64,000 nt of DNA from Streptococcus sp. 68 (GTDB taxonomy: Bacteria; Bacillota; Bacilli; Lactobacillales; Streptococcaceae): assembly GCF_013277415.1 (NCBI RefSeq), contig NZ_VMMX01000003.1, positions 259,628 to 323,627 of the forward strand, written 5' to 3'. The notes under the pieces were generated by a model that worked only from the letters and a program-made list of their open reading frames with translations, ran no database searches and had not been told where the DNA came from. Made by a program: the position numbers and the translations under genes. Below, one piece after another: positions 25,142 to 36,267 of this stretch; the first letter of the stretch is position 1; each line of letters opens with the position of its first letter.

Positions 25142-27163
25142 TTAAATCTTTTTTAGTTCTTCTAACTCTTCTAAATTAATATTATATTCTTTATAAACTT
25201 TACTTTTTAAATATTCTTCTATTCTAGAAAGCATTTTATTAATCATATTAAGAGATTCAAATTTTTGACCAGTATACATTGTCATTGTAATTCCTATGAG
25301 AGGGAACACAGTTATTATATAAGTTAAAATATCAAAATTACACTTATTGCCTATATAAATAAATAATAGAACTATTAAAATCAAAACTATTGTTGTTAAT
25401 CTTCTTATGAACTTAATACTTCCTGCGACCTTTTTATCAGCATTATCTTTTCTAGCCTCTATATCATTAATTCTTTTTTGAACCTGTATTTTTTTCTCAT
25501 TAGAAATTCTAATAATTTCTTTCTTACTGTTCTCCACCTCTTTCTCGGCACGCTTTTTCTCTTCAACTACCTTTTGTCTATCTAATTCTCTAACCTTATT
25601 ATCATATTCCAATTTTTTTACTTTCTTTTCTAATCTCTCCTTTCCGGACTTATATATTTCTAATCCATTTGGATTAATAATATCATCAATGTTATTTAAT
25701 TGATCCCGATCTATATCCTCCGGTTTCATCATTTTTTTACGCAGTTCAATAATATTCTCATTTAAGTCGTCTTCTGACAACTCTCCTTTTTTATAACTTT
25801 CTTTTACTTTATCATATTGTTTAGCAACTGTTTGAGTTAAAATATTAGATAATACCAATCTAGACTTTTCTAATATATTAAACGTCGAAGGCAAATACTC
25901 CGAACCAAATCCTTTATTCAAATCAAACCATAAGCGATTAGTTAATGATGACATACTGATTGCGAGAGGAGCATTAAAATCTTCATTCTCTTTATTAAAA
26001 TCATTAGCCATTTGTAAAATTTTTCCAACTTCAGTGATGACTAGATGCTTTGATTCTTTCAAAGATAAATTTTCAGAATTAATATCATCCTTCTTTCTTA
26101 AAATATTTGTATAGTTTAAGTGTTTTAAGTATTTTTCCTTATTCTCAGTAGCTAAACCATACTTCTCTACAATTTTTTGACTCTCAATATTAAAATTATG
26201 ATACTCTGGAGAATAATAGTTTAATGAATCGGCTTCTGAAATAGAATATCGCTTCAATATATTTGTAAATCTTGAACGTTTGTTTACCACATCAGCTGGA
26301 GTTGAACAATCTCTTACAATCTCATCCATTGCAACATTTCCAATATCAACAATTTTATTACCTTTTACTATTTCTTCTGCAGTTCCGAAGAAATGGTCTA
26401 TATCTTCGCTAACTTCTTTATAATACCGTATTGAAATAATTCGTTTGTTATTTTTTTGATTCATTTCATTAATTAATTGAAACATATCATTAGCTAATTT
26501 CTGGAAGAAAATACCATTGTACCCAGCTAAATGAAATAATATTTCCGTTTCAACATATAAATTAATGTTATTTTTCCATGTTAATTTACTAATATCACTA
26601 GTATAATTAATTCCTGAGAACAGAACGGCTCCTTCTTTTATTTGATTAATATTTTTAAGAAAATTTACATCTGTATCATTTTCAATAATAAACTTACTAA
26701 TAATACTTGAATAGTCTCCATTAAACGAATCATCTAACAAAAAAGAAGTGAATTCTCTTGTTAACTTTTCCTCACTTATTTCTTGATCCTTATCTTTCTC
26801 ATTCTTAACATATTTTATAAGACTTGACATCAATGCACGACTTTTCAAATCATATTCTTCTAATTCTTCTTTAATTTCACTATCCAAAGAGATATTCTCT
26901 CTGCTAACTAAAAATTGTCCATCTTTTTTGGATACAAATTCTATTCTTTTGATAGACGATTGGATAACATAGCTAGGAATATTAAATCCGAAATTTTCGT
27001 TTAATAATGATGATATTTTTTCAACATTAAAACTATTCAATTCATTGCTCAATATAACGTGTTCGATGAACCTTGATATTACAAAATATGTATCTTTTTT
27101 TCCATCATTGTATAACTGACGATACGTAGCATAAGATGCTAGTTTATTAACTTGACTAATCAT
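25142..27163 (-). CDS. Unrecognised 673-aa protein: PIN-like segment, coiled coil and two C-terminal membrane helices
   Basis: I do not recognise this family. The N-terminal ~190 residues are helical and charged. Residues 202-217 (LYVETEILFHLAGYNG), followed by SIRYYKEVSEDIDHFF at 244-259, resemble the first and second acidic motifs of PIN-type nuclease domains, with Glu in place of the usual Asp. Residues about 505-585 are a long charged coiled coil, and 589-604 and 611-631 are two hydrophobic helices separated by a short loop, with a cytoplasmic-type charged tail. It is AT-rich, has a good RBS (AGGAGATTAG), and lies 33 bp after uvrB with no terminator between. A soluble sensor/effector tethered to the membrane, perhaps for defence, is one reading; it is inference. 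Confidence 0.55.
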   Translation of the reverse strand: MISQVNKLASYATYRQLYNDGKKDTYFVISRFIEHVILSNELNSFNVEKISSLLNENFGFNIPSYVIQSSIKRIEFVSKKDGQFLVSRENISLDSEIKEELEEYDLKSRALMSSLIKYVKNEKDKDQEISEEKLTREFTSFLLDDSFNGDYSSIISKFIIENDTDVNFLKNINQIKEGAVLFSGINYTSDISKLTWKNNINLYVETEILFHLAGYNGIFFQKLANDMFQLINEMNQKNNKRIISIRYYKEVSEDIDHFFGTAEEIVKGNKIVDIGNVAMDEIVRDCSTPADVVNKRSRFTNILKRYSISEADSLNYYSPEYHNFNIESQKIVEKYGLATENKEKYLKHLNYTNILRKKDDINSENLSLKESKHLVITEVGKILQMANDFNKENEDFNAPLAISMSSLTNRLWFDLNKGFGSEYLPSTFNILEKSRLVLSNILTQTVAKQYDKVKESYKKGELSEDDLNENIIELRKKMMKPEDIDRDQLNNIDDIINPNGLEIYKSGKERLEKKVKKLEYDNKVRELDRQKVVEEKKRAEKEVENSKKEIIRISNEKKIQVQKRINDIEARKDNADKKVAGSIKFIRRLTTIVLILIVLLFIYIGNKCNFDILTYIITVFPLIGITMTMYTGQKFESLNMINKMLSRIEEYLKSKVYKEYNINLEELEELKKI

Positions 27164-27196
27164 TTCTAATCTCCTATTTTATTAATATTTCAGACC

Positions 27197-29185
27197 TTAA
27201 TCCAACGCCTTGACTTCCAGCATCATATCTCGAATCTGAGCTGCTAGTTCAAAGTCAAGCACTTCGACGGCTTCTTGCATTTGTTTTTCGAGTTTCTTAA
27301 CTAGTTCTTTGCGCTCTTGTTTGTTGAGGCTGTTGATGTCGACTTCCTTGTCCTCTTCCTTGGCAACTGCCTTAGTCACGGCAATCAAGTCACGAATTTC
27401 TTTCTTAATGGTTTGTGGCACGATACCATGTTCTTCATTATAGGCCATCTGGATTTTGCGACGGCGGGCCGTTTCATCGATGGCACGTTGCATAGACTGA
27501 GTCATCGTGTCCGCATACATGATGACATGGCCTTCACTGTTACGGGCAGCACGTCCAATGGTCTGGATAAGGCCACGTTCATTACGAAGGAAACCTTCCT
27601 TGTCAGCATCGAGAATCGCTACGAGGCTCACTTCAGGAACGTCAATTCCTTCACGGAGCAGGTTGATTCCGACCAAGACATCAAAGACACCCAAGCGTAG
27701 GTCACGAATTATCTCCGTCCGTTCCAAGGTCTTAATATCCGAGTGCATGTACTTGACCTTGATGCCCATTTCCTTAAAGTAGTCGGTCAAATCTTCTGCC
27801 ATTTTCTTGGTCAAGGTTGTAATAAAGGTACGTTCGTTCTTTTCAACACGGGCATTGATTTCACCTAAGAGGTCATCAATCTGTCCCATTGTCGGACGTA
27901 CTTCCACCTCAGGATCCAATAGCCCTGTCGGACGAATGATTTGCTCAATCACTGTCTCAGTCTGTTCATTTTCATAGTCACCAGGTGTCGCTGATACGTA
28001 AACAATCTGATGGACATGACTCTCAAACTCCTCCCGACGGAGAGGACGATTGTCCAGAGCAGACGGCAAGCGGAAACCATAATTCACCAGCATTTCCTTA
28101 CGAGAACGGTCTCCATTGTACATGCCTTTGATTTGTCCCATGGTCATGTGGCTCTCATCAATCATGATTAAGAAATCATCTGGGAAGAAATCTAAGAGCG
28201 TATAAGGAGGCTCACCCTCACTACGTCCATCCATGTGGCGTGAATAGTTTTCAACCCCGTTGGTGTAGCCCATCTCACGCAGCATTTCGATATCGTACTC
28301 TGTCCGTTGTTTCAAGCGCTGGGCTTCAAGCAATTTGCCTTCCTTTTCAAAGACAGCTAGTTGCTCTTCTAATTCTGCTTGAATCTTGGCAATGGCAACT
28401 TCCATGTGGTCGTCATTGGTCACAAAGTGAGTCGCAGGGAAAATCGCTAAATGATCCACTTCTCCCAAGACCTGACCAGTCAGGGCCTCAACTTCACGAA
28501 TACGGTCAATTTCGTCTCCAAAGAATTCTACTCGAAAAGCGTGTTCATCACGGGAAGCTGGGAAAATCTCTACCACATCCCCACGAACTCGAAATCTTCC
28601 CCGTTGGAAATCAATATCATTGCGTTCAAACTGGATATCAACCAAGTCATTTAAGAGTTTATCACGAGAAATTTCAAGACCTGGACGGAGACTAACGACA
28701 CTATCAGCGTATTCCTTGGGCGAACCCAAACCATAGATACAAGAGACTGAGGCCACTACAATAACATCATTACGCTCCAGAAGAGCTGAGGTAGCTGAGT
28801 GGCGTAGCTTATCAATCTCATCGTTGACAGAACTGTCCTTCTCAATGTAAGTATCGCTAGAAGGTACATAGGCCTCAGGTTGGTAATAATCATAGTAAGA
28901 CACAAAGTACTCAACTGCATTTTCAGGGAAAAATTCCTTAAACTCCCCATAGAGCTGGCCTGCTAGAGTTTTATTGTGGGCAATAACCAGAGTTGGTTTA
29001 TTGACTTTGGAAATGACCTGACTCATGGTATAGGTCTTCCCTGTTCCGGTCGCCCCCATCAGAATCTGAGCTTTTTCTCCACCCTCAATGTTATCAACCA
29101 ACTGTTCGATAGCTTGTGGTTGATCTCCTGATGGTTGATATTTTGATACTAGTTTAAATTGATTATCTGTAATGCGATTGATCAT
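27197..29185 (-). CDS. uvrB: Excinuclease ABC subunit B
   Basis: The 662-aa helicase-like protein has Walker A GATGTGKT at residues 44-51, the beta-hairpin region ([14 protein letters not shown]), DESH, the helicase motif VI (QTIGRAARN), and the C-terminal UVR domain ([22 protein letters not shown]) that contacts UvrC. It verifies damage in nucleotide excision repair with UvrA. An extended -10 lies 29 bases upstream of the start, and the RBS is GAGAGGA. Confidence 0.98.
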   Translation of the reverse strand: MINRITDNQFKLVSKYQPSGDQPQAIEQLVDNIEGGEKAQILMGATGTGKTYTMSQVISKVNKPTLVIAHNKTLAGQLYGEFKEFFPENAVEYFVSYYDYYQPEAYVPSSDTYIEKDSSVNDEIDKLRHSATSALLERNDVIVVASVSCIYGLGSPKEYADSVVSLRPGLEISRDKLLNDLVDIQFERNDIDFQRGRFRVRGDVVEIFPASRDEHAFRVEFFGDEIDRIREVEALTGQVLGEVDHLAIFPATHFVTNDDHMEVAIAKIQAELEEQLAVFEKEGKLLEAQRLKQRTEYDIEMLREMGYTNGVENYSRHMDGRSEGEPPYTLLDFFPDDFLIMIDESHMTMGQIKGMYNGDRSRKEMLVNYGFRLPSALDNRPLRREEFESHVHQIVYVSATPGDYENEQTETVIEQIIRPTGLLDPEVEVRPTMGQIDDLLGEINARVEKNERTFITTLTKKMAEDLTDYFKEMGIKVKYMHSDIKTLERTEIIRDLRLGVFDVLVGINLLREGIDVPEVSLVAILDADKEGFLRNERGLIQTIGRAARNSEGHVIMYADTMTQSMQRAIDETARRRKIQMAYNEEHGIVPQTIKKEIRDLIAVTKAVAKEEDKEVDINSLNKQERKELVKKLEKQMQEAVEVLDFELAAQIRDMMLEVKALD

Positions 29186-29213
29186 AAGAATCCTCTCTCG
29201 ATGTGCTATTCCT

Positions 29214-29222
29214 ATTTTAGCA
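29214..29222 (-). promoter_or_regulatory. uvrB promoter -10 (extended)
   Basis: TGCTAAAAT on the minus strand with a weak -35. Confidence 0.5.
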
Positions 29223-29244
29223 TACTTGTAGCATTTTCACGAAG

Positions 29245-29273
29245 AAAAGGACGGACCGAAGTCACATCCTTTC
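29245..29273 (-). terminator. Terminator of the CPBP protease gene
   Basis: AAAGGA/TCCTTTT arms with an inner GAC-TTCG-GTC hairpin are followed by T-rich sequence on the minus strand. The CPBP stop codon lies within the stem. Confidence 0.65.
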
Positions 29274-30215
29274 ATTTTCTTTCTTTAATTGATAAGCGAG
29301 ATAAAGAATCAGCAGAAACAAAATAATACTGGACACGATGGAACCCTCAATACCAAAAGACCCACCAGATAGCCAGTCTTGATTGCCTTGTGGAGTAAAT
29401 TTCATGATTGATGTTCCTGAAGACTGACCACTAACTAATACTCCAAAGAGGTTTCCCTGTGCGAAATTCCAAGCTCCATGAATACCACCTATACCCCATA
29501 TAGTATCTGTTTTAAGAAGATATAGAGACATGGCAACCCCAAATAAAAAGAGATCAATTGCAGATAAGAAGGTTATGCCTGAATTTCCTAAATGAAGTAA
29601 GGTAAAGAGACTACTAGATATGATAATAGCGACTTTAAGATTGGTTCTCTTAGCCAATTGTGGAATCAACCAAGCACGAGTAACCAATTCTTCTGCCGTT
29701 CCCTGTAAAATCCAAAAAGGTATTGTAAATAAAGTAAAAGCTAGCGAATAAGTATCCAAGTGAATGGAGTCAAATTGATACTGCCCCAACACTACTAGTC
29801 CAGCCAAAGCAAGTATAAAGAGGGATAGACCAAGACCGTATCCTTTAAATAAGGCACTTAAAAAATTTTCTTTATAAAATCCCAAGGTTCGAATCGGTCT
29901 TTTCTCAACTTTTCTAGTCCATCTAAACACAGTTAAGATGATAAAAGCAAAGGACAGTAATTCAAATATCAAATGGATGTCACTTGATTTATCAGATAAA
30001 TTCTGAAATAACATTTGAAGGAAATCTGCAATTCTTTGACCACCCATACCAAGATTGCTAAATAGCCCGATCAATGCTAAAAAACTAAGGCCAAAAAATA
30101 GAGAAGATATGAACTCAGATATATAGACGAAAAATAGAGCTAACAAGGGGCTTGTGTAAATGTTTAAACTCATTTTAGAAGTTTCAAAGTCTTTTAAGAT
30201 TCTTTTGTCTTTCAT
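29262..30215 (-). CDS. CPBP-family intramembrane metalloprotease
   Basis: The 317-aa protein has about eight hydrophobic segments and the CPBP (Abi/CAAX) motifs: EELVTR (EExxxR), then TLLHLGN (FxxxH type), then HGAWN near the C-terminus. These residues form the Rce1-like glutamate/histidine active site in the membrane. The substrate is unknown; in lactic acid bacteria relatives serve in bacteriocin immunity or peptide processing, but no bacteriocin gene is next to it. I placed the start at ATG 30215 with AGAGGATAAAG upstream; the longer frame to 30287 has no RBS. It is divergent from glnPQ. Confidence 0.87.
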   Translation of the reverse strand: MKDKRILKDFETSKMSLNIYTSPLLALFFVYISEFISSLFFGLSFLALIGLFSNLGMGGQRIADFLQMLFQNLSDKSSDIHLIFELLSFAFIILTVFRWTRKVEKRPIRTLGFYKENFLSALFKGYGLGLSLFILALAGLVVLGQYQFDSIHLDTYSLAFTLFTIPFWILQGTAEELVTRAWLIPQLAKRTNLKVAIIISSSLFTLLHLGNSGITFLSAIDLFLFGVAMSLYLLKTDTIWGIGGIHGAWNFAQGNLFGVLVSGQSSGTSIMKFTPQGNQDWLSGGSFGIEGSIVSSIILFLLILYLAYQLKKENERM

Positions 30216-30329
30216 AACTTTATCCTCTTTTACTATATGATATACCTTTATTATAGCACTTCTGTTGTGTGATTCAAGACAAAACAAGAATTATGGATGT
30301 TATATTTTCTAACACAGAAATATAAAAAT

Positions 30330-30358
30330 TTGCCTTTTTTTACTTTTTCTGATATAAT
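30330..30358 (+). promoter_or_regulatory. glnPQ promoter
   Basis: TTGCCT (30330-30335) and TATAAT (30353-30358) are 17 bases apart, with an RBS AAAAGGAGA before the start codon. Confidence 0.75.
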
Positions 30359-30387
30359 GGGAAAATATTCGGAAAAGGAGACTAAAA

Positions 30388-32553
30388 ATGAAGAAAAAAT
30401 TTCTAGCATTTTTGCTAATTTTATTCCCAATTTTCTCATTAGGTATTGCAAAAGCTGAAACGATTAAGATTGTTTCTGATACCGCCTATGCACCTTTTGA
30501 GTTTAAAGATTCAGATCAAACTTATAAAGGAATTGATGTTGACATTATTAACAAAGTCGCAGAGATTAAAGGATGGAATATTCAGATGTCCTATCCTGGA
30601 TTTGATGCAGCGGTCAATGCGGTTCAAGCTGGGCAAGCTGATGCCATCATGGCAGGGATGACAAAGACGAAAGAACGTGAAAAAGTCTTCACCATGTCTG
30701 ATACTTACTATGATACAAAAGTTGTCATTGCTACTACAAAATCACACAAGATTAGTAAATATGACCAATTAACTGGCAAAACCGTTGGTGTTAAAAACGG
30801 AACTGCTGCTCAACGTTTTCTTGAAACAATCAAAGATAAATACGGCTTTACTATTAAAACATTTGACACTAGTGATTTGATGAACAACAGCTTGAGTGCT
30901 GGTGCCATTGATGCTATGATGGATGACAAACCTGTTATCGAATATGCCATTAACCAAGGTCAAGACCTCCATATTGAAATGGATGGTGAAGCTGTAGGTA
31001 GCTTTGCTTTCGGTGTTAAAAAAGGTAGCAAATACGAGCACTTAGTCACTGAATTTAACCAAGCCTTAGCTGAAATGAAAAAAGATGGTAGTCTTGATAA
31101 AATCATCAAGAAATGGACTGCTTCATCGTCTTCAGCAGTGCCAACTACAACTACTCTTGCAGGCTTAAAAGCTATTCCTGTTAAAGCTAAATACATCATT
31201 GCCAGCGATTCTTCTTTTGCACCTTTTGTTTTCCAAAATTCAAGCAACCAATACACTGGTATTGATATGGAATTGATTAAGGCAATCGCTAAAGACCAAG
31301 GTTTTGAAATTGAAATCATCAACCCTGGTTTTGATGCTGCTATCAGTGCTGTCCAAGCTGGTCAAGCAGATGGTATCATTGCTGGTATGTCTGTCACAGA
31401 TGCTCGTAAGGCAACTTTTGACTTCTCAGAATCATACTACACAGCCAATACTATCCTTGGTGTCAAAGAATCAAGTACCATTGCTTCTTATGAAGATTTG
31501 AAAGGGAAGACAGTTGGTGTTAAAAACGGAACTGCTTCTCAAACCTTCCTAACAGAAAATCAAAGCAAATACGGCTACAAAATCAAAACCTTCGCTGATG
31601 GTTCGTCAATGTATGACAGTTTAAACACTGGTGCCATTGATGCCGTTATGGATGATGAACCTGTTCTCAAATATTCTATCAGCCAAGGACAAAAATTGAA
31701 AACTCCAATCGCTGGAACTCCAATCGGTGAAACAGCCTTTGCCGTTAAAAAAGGCACAAATCCAGAATTGATTGAAATGTTCAACAACGGACTCGCAAAC
31801 CTTAAAGCAAACGGAGAATTCCAAAAGATTCTTGATAAATACCTAGCTAGTGAGTCTTCAACTGCTTCAACAAGCACTGTTGATGAGACAACTATCTGGG
31901 GCTTGCTTCAAAATAACTATAAACAACTCCTTAGTGGGCTTGGTATCACTCTTGCTCTAGCTCTTATCTCATTTGCTATTGCCATTGTCATCGGGATTAT
32001 CTTCGGTATGTTCAGCGTTAGCCCCTACAAATCTCTTCGTGTGATCTCTGAGATTTTCGTTGACGTTATCCGTGGTATTCCATTGATGATTCTTGCAGCC
32101 TTCATCTTCTGGGGAATTCCAAACTTCATCGAGTCTATCACAGGCCAACAAAGTCCAATTAACGACTTCGTAGCCGGTACCATTGCCCTCTCACTCAATG
32201 CAGCGGCTTATATCGCTGAAATCGTTCGTGGTGGTATTCAGGCCGTTCCTGTTGGACAAATGGAAGCCAGCCGAAGCTTGGGTATCTCTTATGGAAAAAC
32301 CATGCGTAAGATTATCTTGCCACAAGCAACTAAATTGATGTTGCCAAACTTTGTTAACCAATTCGTTATCGCTCTTAAAGATACAACCATCGTATCTGCT
32401 ATCGGTTTGGTGGAACTCTTCCAAACTGGTAAGATTATCATCGCCCGTAACTACCAAAGTTTCAAGATGTATGCAATCCTTGCTATCTTCTATCTTGTAA
32501 TTATCACGCTTTTGACTAAACTAGCGAAACGCTTAGAAAAGAGGATTCGTTAA
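30388..32553 (+). CDS. glnP: Glutamine-type amino acid ABC transporter: two substrate-binding domains fused to permease
   Basis: The 721-aa protein starts with a signal peptide (about 1-23, ending AKA). Two tandem family 3 solute-binding domains follow (about 24-245 and 258-490), each with the pattern 'SD..APF.F' and [15 protein letters not shown]. The last ~220 residues are a permease with the EAA loop ([21 protein letters not shown]). This is the GlnP layout of lactic acid bacteria, importing glutamine, glutamate or asparagine as a dimer with four binding domains. The ATP-binding gene glnQ follows, with start and stop overlapping by one base. Confidence 0.93.
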   Translation: MKKKFLAFLLILFPIFSLGIAKAETIKIVSDTAYAPFEFKDSDQTYKGIDVDIINKVAEIKGWNIQMSYPGFDAAVNAVQAGQADAIMAGMTKTKEREKVFTMSDTYYDTKVVIATTKSHKISKYDQLTGKTVGVKNGTAAQRFLETIKDKYGFTIKTFDTSDLMNNSLSAGAIDAMMDDKPVIEYAINQGQDLHIEMDGEAVGSFAFGVKKGSKYEHLVTEFNQALAEMKKDGSLDKIIKKWTASSSSAVPTTTTLAGLKAIPVKAKYIIASDSSFAPFVFQNSSNQYTGIDMELIKAIAKDQGFEIEIINPGFDAAISAVQAGQADGIIAGMSVTDARKATFDFSESYYTANTILGVKESSTIASYEDLKGKTVGVKNGTASQTFLTENQSKYGYKIKTFADGSSMYDSLNTGAIDAVMDDEPVLKYSISQGQKLKTPIAGTPIGETAFAVKKGTNPELIEMFNNGLANLKANGEFQKILDKYLASESSTASTSTVDETTIWGLLQNNYKQLLSGLGITLALALISFAIAIVIGIIFGMFSVSPYKSLRVISEIFVDVIRGIPLMILAAFIFWGIPNFIESITGQQSPINDFVAGTIALSLNAAAYIAEIVRGGIQAVPVGQMEASRSLGISYGKTMRKIILPQATKLMLPNFVNQFVIALKDTTIVSAIGLVELFQTGKIIIARNYQSFKMYAILAIFYLVIITLLTKLAKRLEKRIR

Positions 32554-33293
32554 TGGCAAAATTAAAAATTGATGTAAATGATTTACACAAAAGCTACGGA
32601 AAAAATGAAGTCCTAAAAGGAATTACGACTAAGTTCTATGAAGGAGATGTTGTCTGTATCATCGGTCCTTCAGGTTCTGGTAAGTCAACTTTCCTCCGTA
32701 GCCTCAATCTTTTAGAAGAAGTCACTAGCGGTCACATCACTGTGAACGGTTATGACTTAACTGAAAAAACAACCAATGTTGACCATGTCCGTGAAAATAT
32801 CGGAATGGTTTTCCAACACTTCAACCTTTTCCCACACATGTCTGTATTAGACAACATCACCTTTGCTCCTATTGAGCACAAGTTGATGACTAAGGAAGAA
32901 GCTGAAAAATTGGGAATGGAGTTGCTTGACAAGGTTGGACTAGCAGATAAGGCTAAGGCCTGTCCAGATAGCCTGTCAGGTGGTCAAAAACAACGTGTGG
33001 CCATCGCTCGTGGACTTGCAATGAATCCAGACATCATGCTCTTTGATGAACCAACTTCTGCCCTTGACCCTGAGATGGTCGGAGACGTACTAAACGTTAT
33101 GAAGGAATTGGCTAAGCAAGGCATGACCATGATCATTGTAACCCACGAGATGGGATTTGCCCGTCAGGTTGCCAACCGTGTTATCTTTACTGCGGACGGT
33201 GAATTCCTTGAAGATGGGACACCTGATCAAATCTTTGACAACCCACAACACCCACGTCTGAAAGATTTCTTGGACAAGGTCTTAAACGTTTAA
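32553..33293 (+). CDS. glnQ: Amino acid ABC transporter ATP-binding protein
   Basis: The 246-aa polar amino acid ABC ATPase has Walker [10 protein letters not shown] near residue 38, the Q-loop ([12 protein letters not shown]), signature LSGGQKQR and Walker [14 protein letters not shown]. It powers the fused GlnP permease, whose stop codon overlaps its start. A strong terminator follows. Confidence 0.96.
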   Translation: MAKLKIDVNDLHKSYGKNEVLKGITTKFYEGDVVCIIGPSGSGKSTFLRSLNLLEEVTSGHITVNGYDLTEKTTNVDHVRENIGMVFQHFNLFPHMSVLDNITFAPIEHKLMTKEEAEKLGMELLDKVGLADKAKACPDSLSGGQKQRVAIARGLAMNPDIMLFDEPTSALDPEMVGDVLNVMKELAKQGMTMIIVTHEMGFARQVANRVIFTADGEFLEDGTPDQIFDNPQHPRLKDFLDKVLNV

Positions 33294-33297
33294 ACGC

Positions 33298-33327
33298 AAA
33301 CTGTAAGGATTTCCTTGCAGTTTTTTT
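33298..33327 (+). terminator. Terminator of glnPQ
   Basis: AAACTGTAAGG and CCTTGCAGTTT (33298-33308, 33313-33323) pair around a 4-base loop and run into a T tract. Confidence 0.9.
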
Positions 33328-33346
33328 CTACCTCGTATTGGAATTT

Positions 33347-33374
33347 TTGATTTTTCGGAAAATTATGTTAGAAT
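33347..33374 (+). promoter_or_regulatory. zwf promoter
   Basis: TTGATT (33347-33352) and TAGAAT (33369-33374) are 16 bases apart. The ~65-base leader holds two small hairpins (GAGG-TTT-CCTC at 33389-33399 and CCTAG-N5-CTAGG at 33404-33418). Confidence 0.6.
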
Positions 33375-33443
33375 TAAGTTTATGAAATGAGGTTTCCTCA
33401 TACCTAGCAAGACTAGGAATAAAAATAGAAATTAGGTAGCTAG

Positions 33444-34931
33444 ATGTCATCTAAGGTTATTGTTACAATTTTCGGTGCGAGTGGAGACCTGGCTAAACGC
33501 AAGCTCTACCCTTCCCTATTTAGACTATATAAATCCGGCAATCTTTCCAAGCACTTTGCAGTTATTGGAACTGCCCGTCGTCCTTGGAGCAAGGAATATT
33601 TTGAATCTGTTGTAGTCGAATCCATCCTTGATTTGGCAGATAGTACCGAACAGGCTCAAGAGTTCGCTAGCCACTTCTACTATCAAAGTCATGATGTCAA
33701 TGATACGGAACACTACATTGCTTTACGTCAATTGCAGGCTGAACTAAATGACAAGTACCAAGCTGAACACAACAAGCTCTTCTTCTTGTCTATGGCACCT
33801 CAGTTCTTTGGAACCATTGCCAAACACCTCAAGTCTGAAAATATCGTAGATGGAAAAGGTTTTGAGCGCTTAATCGTTGAAAAACCATTTGGTACAGATT
33901 ACGCAACTGCAAGCAAGTTGAATGATGAACTCCTGGCAACATTTGACGAAGAGCAAATTTTCCGTATCGACCATTATCTTGGTAAGGAAATGATCCAAAG
34001 CATCTTTGCAGTTCGCTTTGCAAACTTGATTTTTGAAAACGTTTGGAACAAGGACTTTATCGATAATGTTCAAATTACCTTTGCAGAGCGCTTGGGTGTA
34101 GAAGAACGTGGTGGCTACTATGACCAATCTGGTGCCCTCCGTGACATGGTACAAAACCACACTTTGCAACTGCTTTCTCTCCTTGCCATGGACAAGCCAG
34201 CAAGCTTCACAAAAGATGAGATCCGTGCTGAAAAGATTAAGGTCTTTAAAAACCTCTATCATCCAACTGATGAAGAACTTAAAGAATACTTTATCCGTGG
34301 TCAATACCGTTCTGGTAAGATTGATGGCATGAAATACATCTCTTATCGTAGCGAGCCAAATGTAAATCCAGAATCTACAACTGAAACCTTTGCATCTGGT
34401 GCTTTCTTTGTAGACAGCGATCGATTCCGTGGTGTTCCTTTCTTCTTCCGTACTGGTAAACGTCTGACTGAAAAAGGAACTCATGTCAACATCGTCTTTA
34501 AACAAATGGACTCTATCTTTGGAGAACCACTTGCTCCAAACATTTTGACCATCTATATCCAACCAACAGAAGGCTTCTCTCTTAGCCTAAATGGGAAGCA
34601 GGTAGGAGAAGAATTTAACTTGGCTCCTAACTCACTTGATTACCGTACAGATGCGACCGCAACTGGTGCCTCTCCAGAACCATACGAAAAATTGATTTAT
34701 GATGTCCTAAACAACAACTCAACTAACTTTAGCCACTGGGATGAAGTTGGGGCGTCATGGAAGTTGATTGACCGTATCGAAGAGCTCTGGGCCGAAAATG
34801 GTGCCCCACTTCATGACTATAAAGCTGGAAGCATGGGACCTCAAGCAAGCTTTGATTTACTTGAAAAATTCGATGCCAAATGGACTTGGCAACCAGATAT
34901 CGCCTATCGTCAAGATGGTCGTTTAGAATAA
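33444..34931 (+). CDS. zwf: Glucose-6-phosphate 1-dehydrogenase
   Basis: The 495-aa enzyme has the NADP-binding GASGDLAKRKLYP at residues 11-23 and the active-site motif RIDHYLGKE at about 174-182. It makes 6-phosphogluconolactone and NADPH, the entry to the oxidative pentose phosphate pathway. It is transcribed alone with its own promoter and a bidirectional terminator shared with ftsY. Confidence 0.97.
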   Translation: MSSKVIVTIFGASGDLAKRKLYPSLFRLYKSGNLSKHFAVIGTARRPWSKEYFESVVVESILDLADSTEQAQEFASHFYYQSHDVNDTEHYIALRQLQAELNDKYQAEHNKLFFLSMAPQFFGTIAKHLKSENIVDGKGFERLIVEKPFGTDYATASKLNDELLATFDEEQIFRIDHYLGKEMIQSIFAVRFANLIFENVWNKDFIDNVQITFAERLGVEERGGYYDQSGALRDMVQNHTLQLLSLLAMDKPASFTKDEIRAEKIKVFKNLYHPTDEELKEYFIRGQYRSGKIDGMKYISYRSEPNVNPESTTETFASGAFFVDSDRFRGVPFFFRTGKRLTEKGTHVNIVFKQMDSIFGEPLAPNILTIYIQPTEGFSLSLNGKQVGEEFNLAPNSLDYRTDATATGASPEPYEKLIYDVLNNNSTNFSHWDEVGASWKLIDRIEELWAENGAPLHDYKAGSMGPQASFDLLEKFDAKWTWQPDIAYRQDGRLE

Positions 34932-34937
34932 AAAATT

Positions 34938-34968
34938 TCCTGCAAGTTTGTGCCTTGCAGGATTTTTC
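34938..34968. terminator. Bidirectional terminator between zwf and ftsY
   Basis: TCCTGCAAG (34938-34946) and CTTGCAGGA (34954-34962) form a perfect 9-bp stem, flanked by A and T runs so that it can work on both strands. Confidence 0.9.
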
Positions 34969-34974
34969 TTCTAA

Positions 34975-36264
34975 TTAGATTAAGCCTTCCAAGAGACCCT
35001 TCATAAAGTTTTCTGAGTTAAATTCTCCAATATCATCGATTTTTTCACCAAAACCAATCAATTTTACAGGAATATTGAGTTCTTCACGGATGGCTAGAAC
35101 CACCCCACCTCGAGCAGTTCCATCAATCTTAGTCAAGACAATTCCAGTTAATGGCGTTATTTTTGAAAATTCTTTGGCCTGTACAAGAGCGTTTTGACCT
35201 GTTGAAGCATCTAATGCTAGGAAGGTTTCATGGGGTGCTTCTGGCACAACACGTTTGATGATACGACCAATCTTTTCCAACTCAGCCATAAGGTTATCCT
35301 TGTTTTGCAGACGACCAGCAGTATCAATCATAAGAATATCGATACCTTCAGCCACAGCACGTTCCATACCATCAAAGACCACACTGGCTGGATCAGCTTT
35401 TTCAGGTCCAGTCACAACTGGAACGTCCACACGACGGCCCCATTCAGCAAGCTGGGCTACTGCTCCTGCACGGAAGGTATCTGCCGCGACCAGCATGACT
35501 TTCTTGCCAGCTTGTTTGTAGCGGTGGGCTAGTTTCCCGATAGAAGTTGTTTTCCCAACACCATTCACACCGACGAAGAGCATGACAGTCAAGCCATCTT
35601 GGAAGTGGATACTTTCATCATAGTTGCCATCCTTTTCATAAAGCTCAACCAACTTCTCAATAATGACACGGCGAAGTACATCTGGTTTCTTGGCGTTTTC
35701 AAGCTTGGCTTCGTAGCGTAACTCCTCTGTTAAGTTAGAAGCGACCTGTACACCAACGTCACTCATGATCAGTAATTCTTCCAGTTCCTCGAAGAATTCT
35801 TCATCAACAGAGCGGAAGTTAGCAAAGAAGGCATTCAAGCGAGCACCGAAACCTGTGCGAGTTTTCTTAAGACTACGGTCATATTTTTCCTGAACAGTTT
35901 CTTCTTCTTGAGGAGTTTCTGCTTCAAGAACTTCAGAATTATTTTCTTCTACAGTCTCTAGGTGCTCAGGATTCTCTTCCACTGAGACTTTTTCTGAGTT
36001 TGGCAATTCTTCGACTTCTTCTTGAGAAACTACTACAGTTGGCTCTGAATCCTGACTTTCTTCAACTGTGTCTTGGATTTCCTCTTCTTCAAACACAGCT
36101 TGTTCAGAACTTTCAACCTCTGCTTCTTCCTGAGAAACTTCCTCAGCTTCTGTTAAGGCTGGCTCAGTATCTTCAGACAAATCAAGATTTTCCAGAGCTT
36201 CTTTTACCACTTCTTCGATTTTAGGTTCTTCTTTTTTTCCGAATAGACGGTCAAATAATCCCAT
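34975..36264 (-). CDS. ftsY: Signal recognition particle receptor FtsY
   Basis: The 429-aa GTPase has an acidic N-terminal A domain (about residues 1-130, rich in Glu) that contacts the membrane, then the NG domain with P-loop GVNGVGKT at 232-239, DTAGR and TKIDGTARGG. It docks the SRP-ribosome complex at the translocon. It is the last gene of the rnc-smc-HAD-HAD-ftsY operon and starts 3 bases after the HAD gene ends. Confidence 0.97.
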   Translation of the reverse strand: MGLFDRLFGKKEEPKIEEVVKEALENLDLSEDTEPALTEAEEVSQEEAEVESSEQAVFEEEEIQDTVEESQDSEPTVVVSQEEVEELPNSEKVSVEENPEHLETVEENNSEVLEAETPQEEETVQEKYDRSLKKTRTGFGARLNAFFANFRSVDEEFFEELEELLIMSDVGVQVASNLTEELRYEAKLENAKKPDVLRRVIIEKLVELYEKDGNYDESIHFQDGLTVMLFVGVNGVGKTTSIGKLAHRYKQAGKKVMLVAADTFRAGAVAQLAEWGRRVDVPVVTGPEKADPASVVFDGMERAVAEGIDILMIDTAGRLQNKDNLMAELEKIGRIIKRVVPEAPHETFLALDASTGQNALVQAKEFSKITPLTGIVLTKIDGTARGGVVLAIREELNIPVKLIGFGEKIDDIGEFNSENFMKGLLEGLI

Positions 36265-36267
36265 ATC

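Noticed and set aside
34108..34332. Alternative-frame ORFs within zwf
   Set aside because: They lie wholly inside a conserved gene with clear motifs and show no independent start signals.
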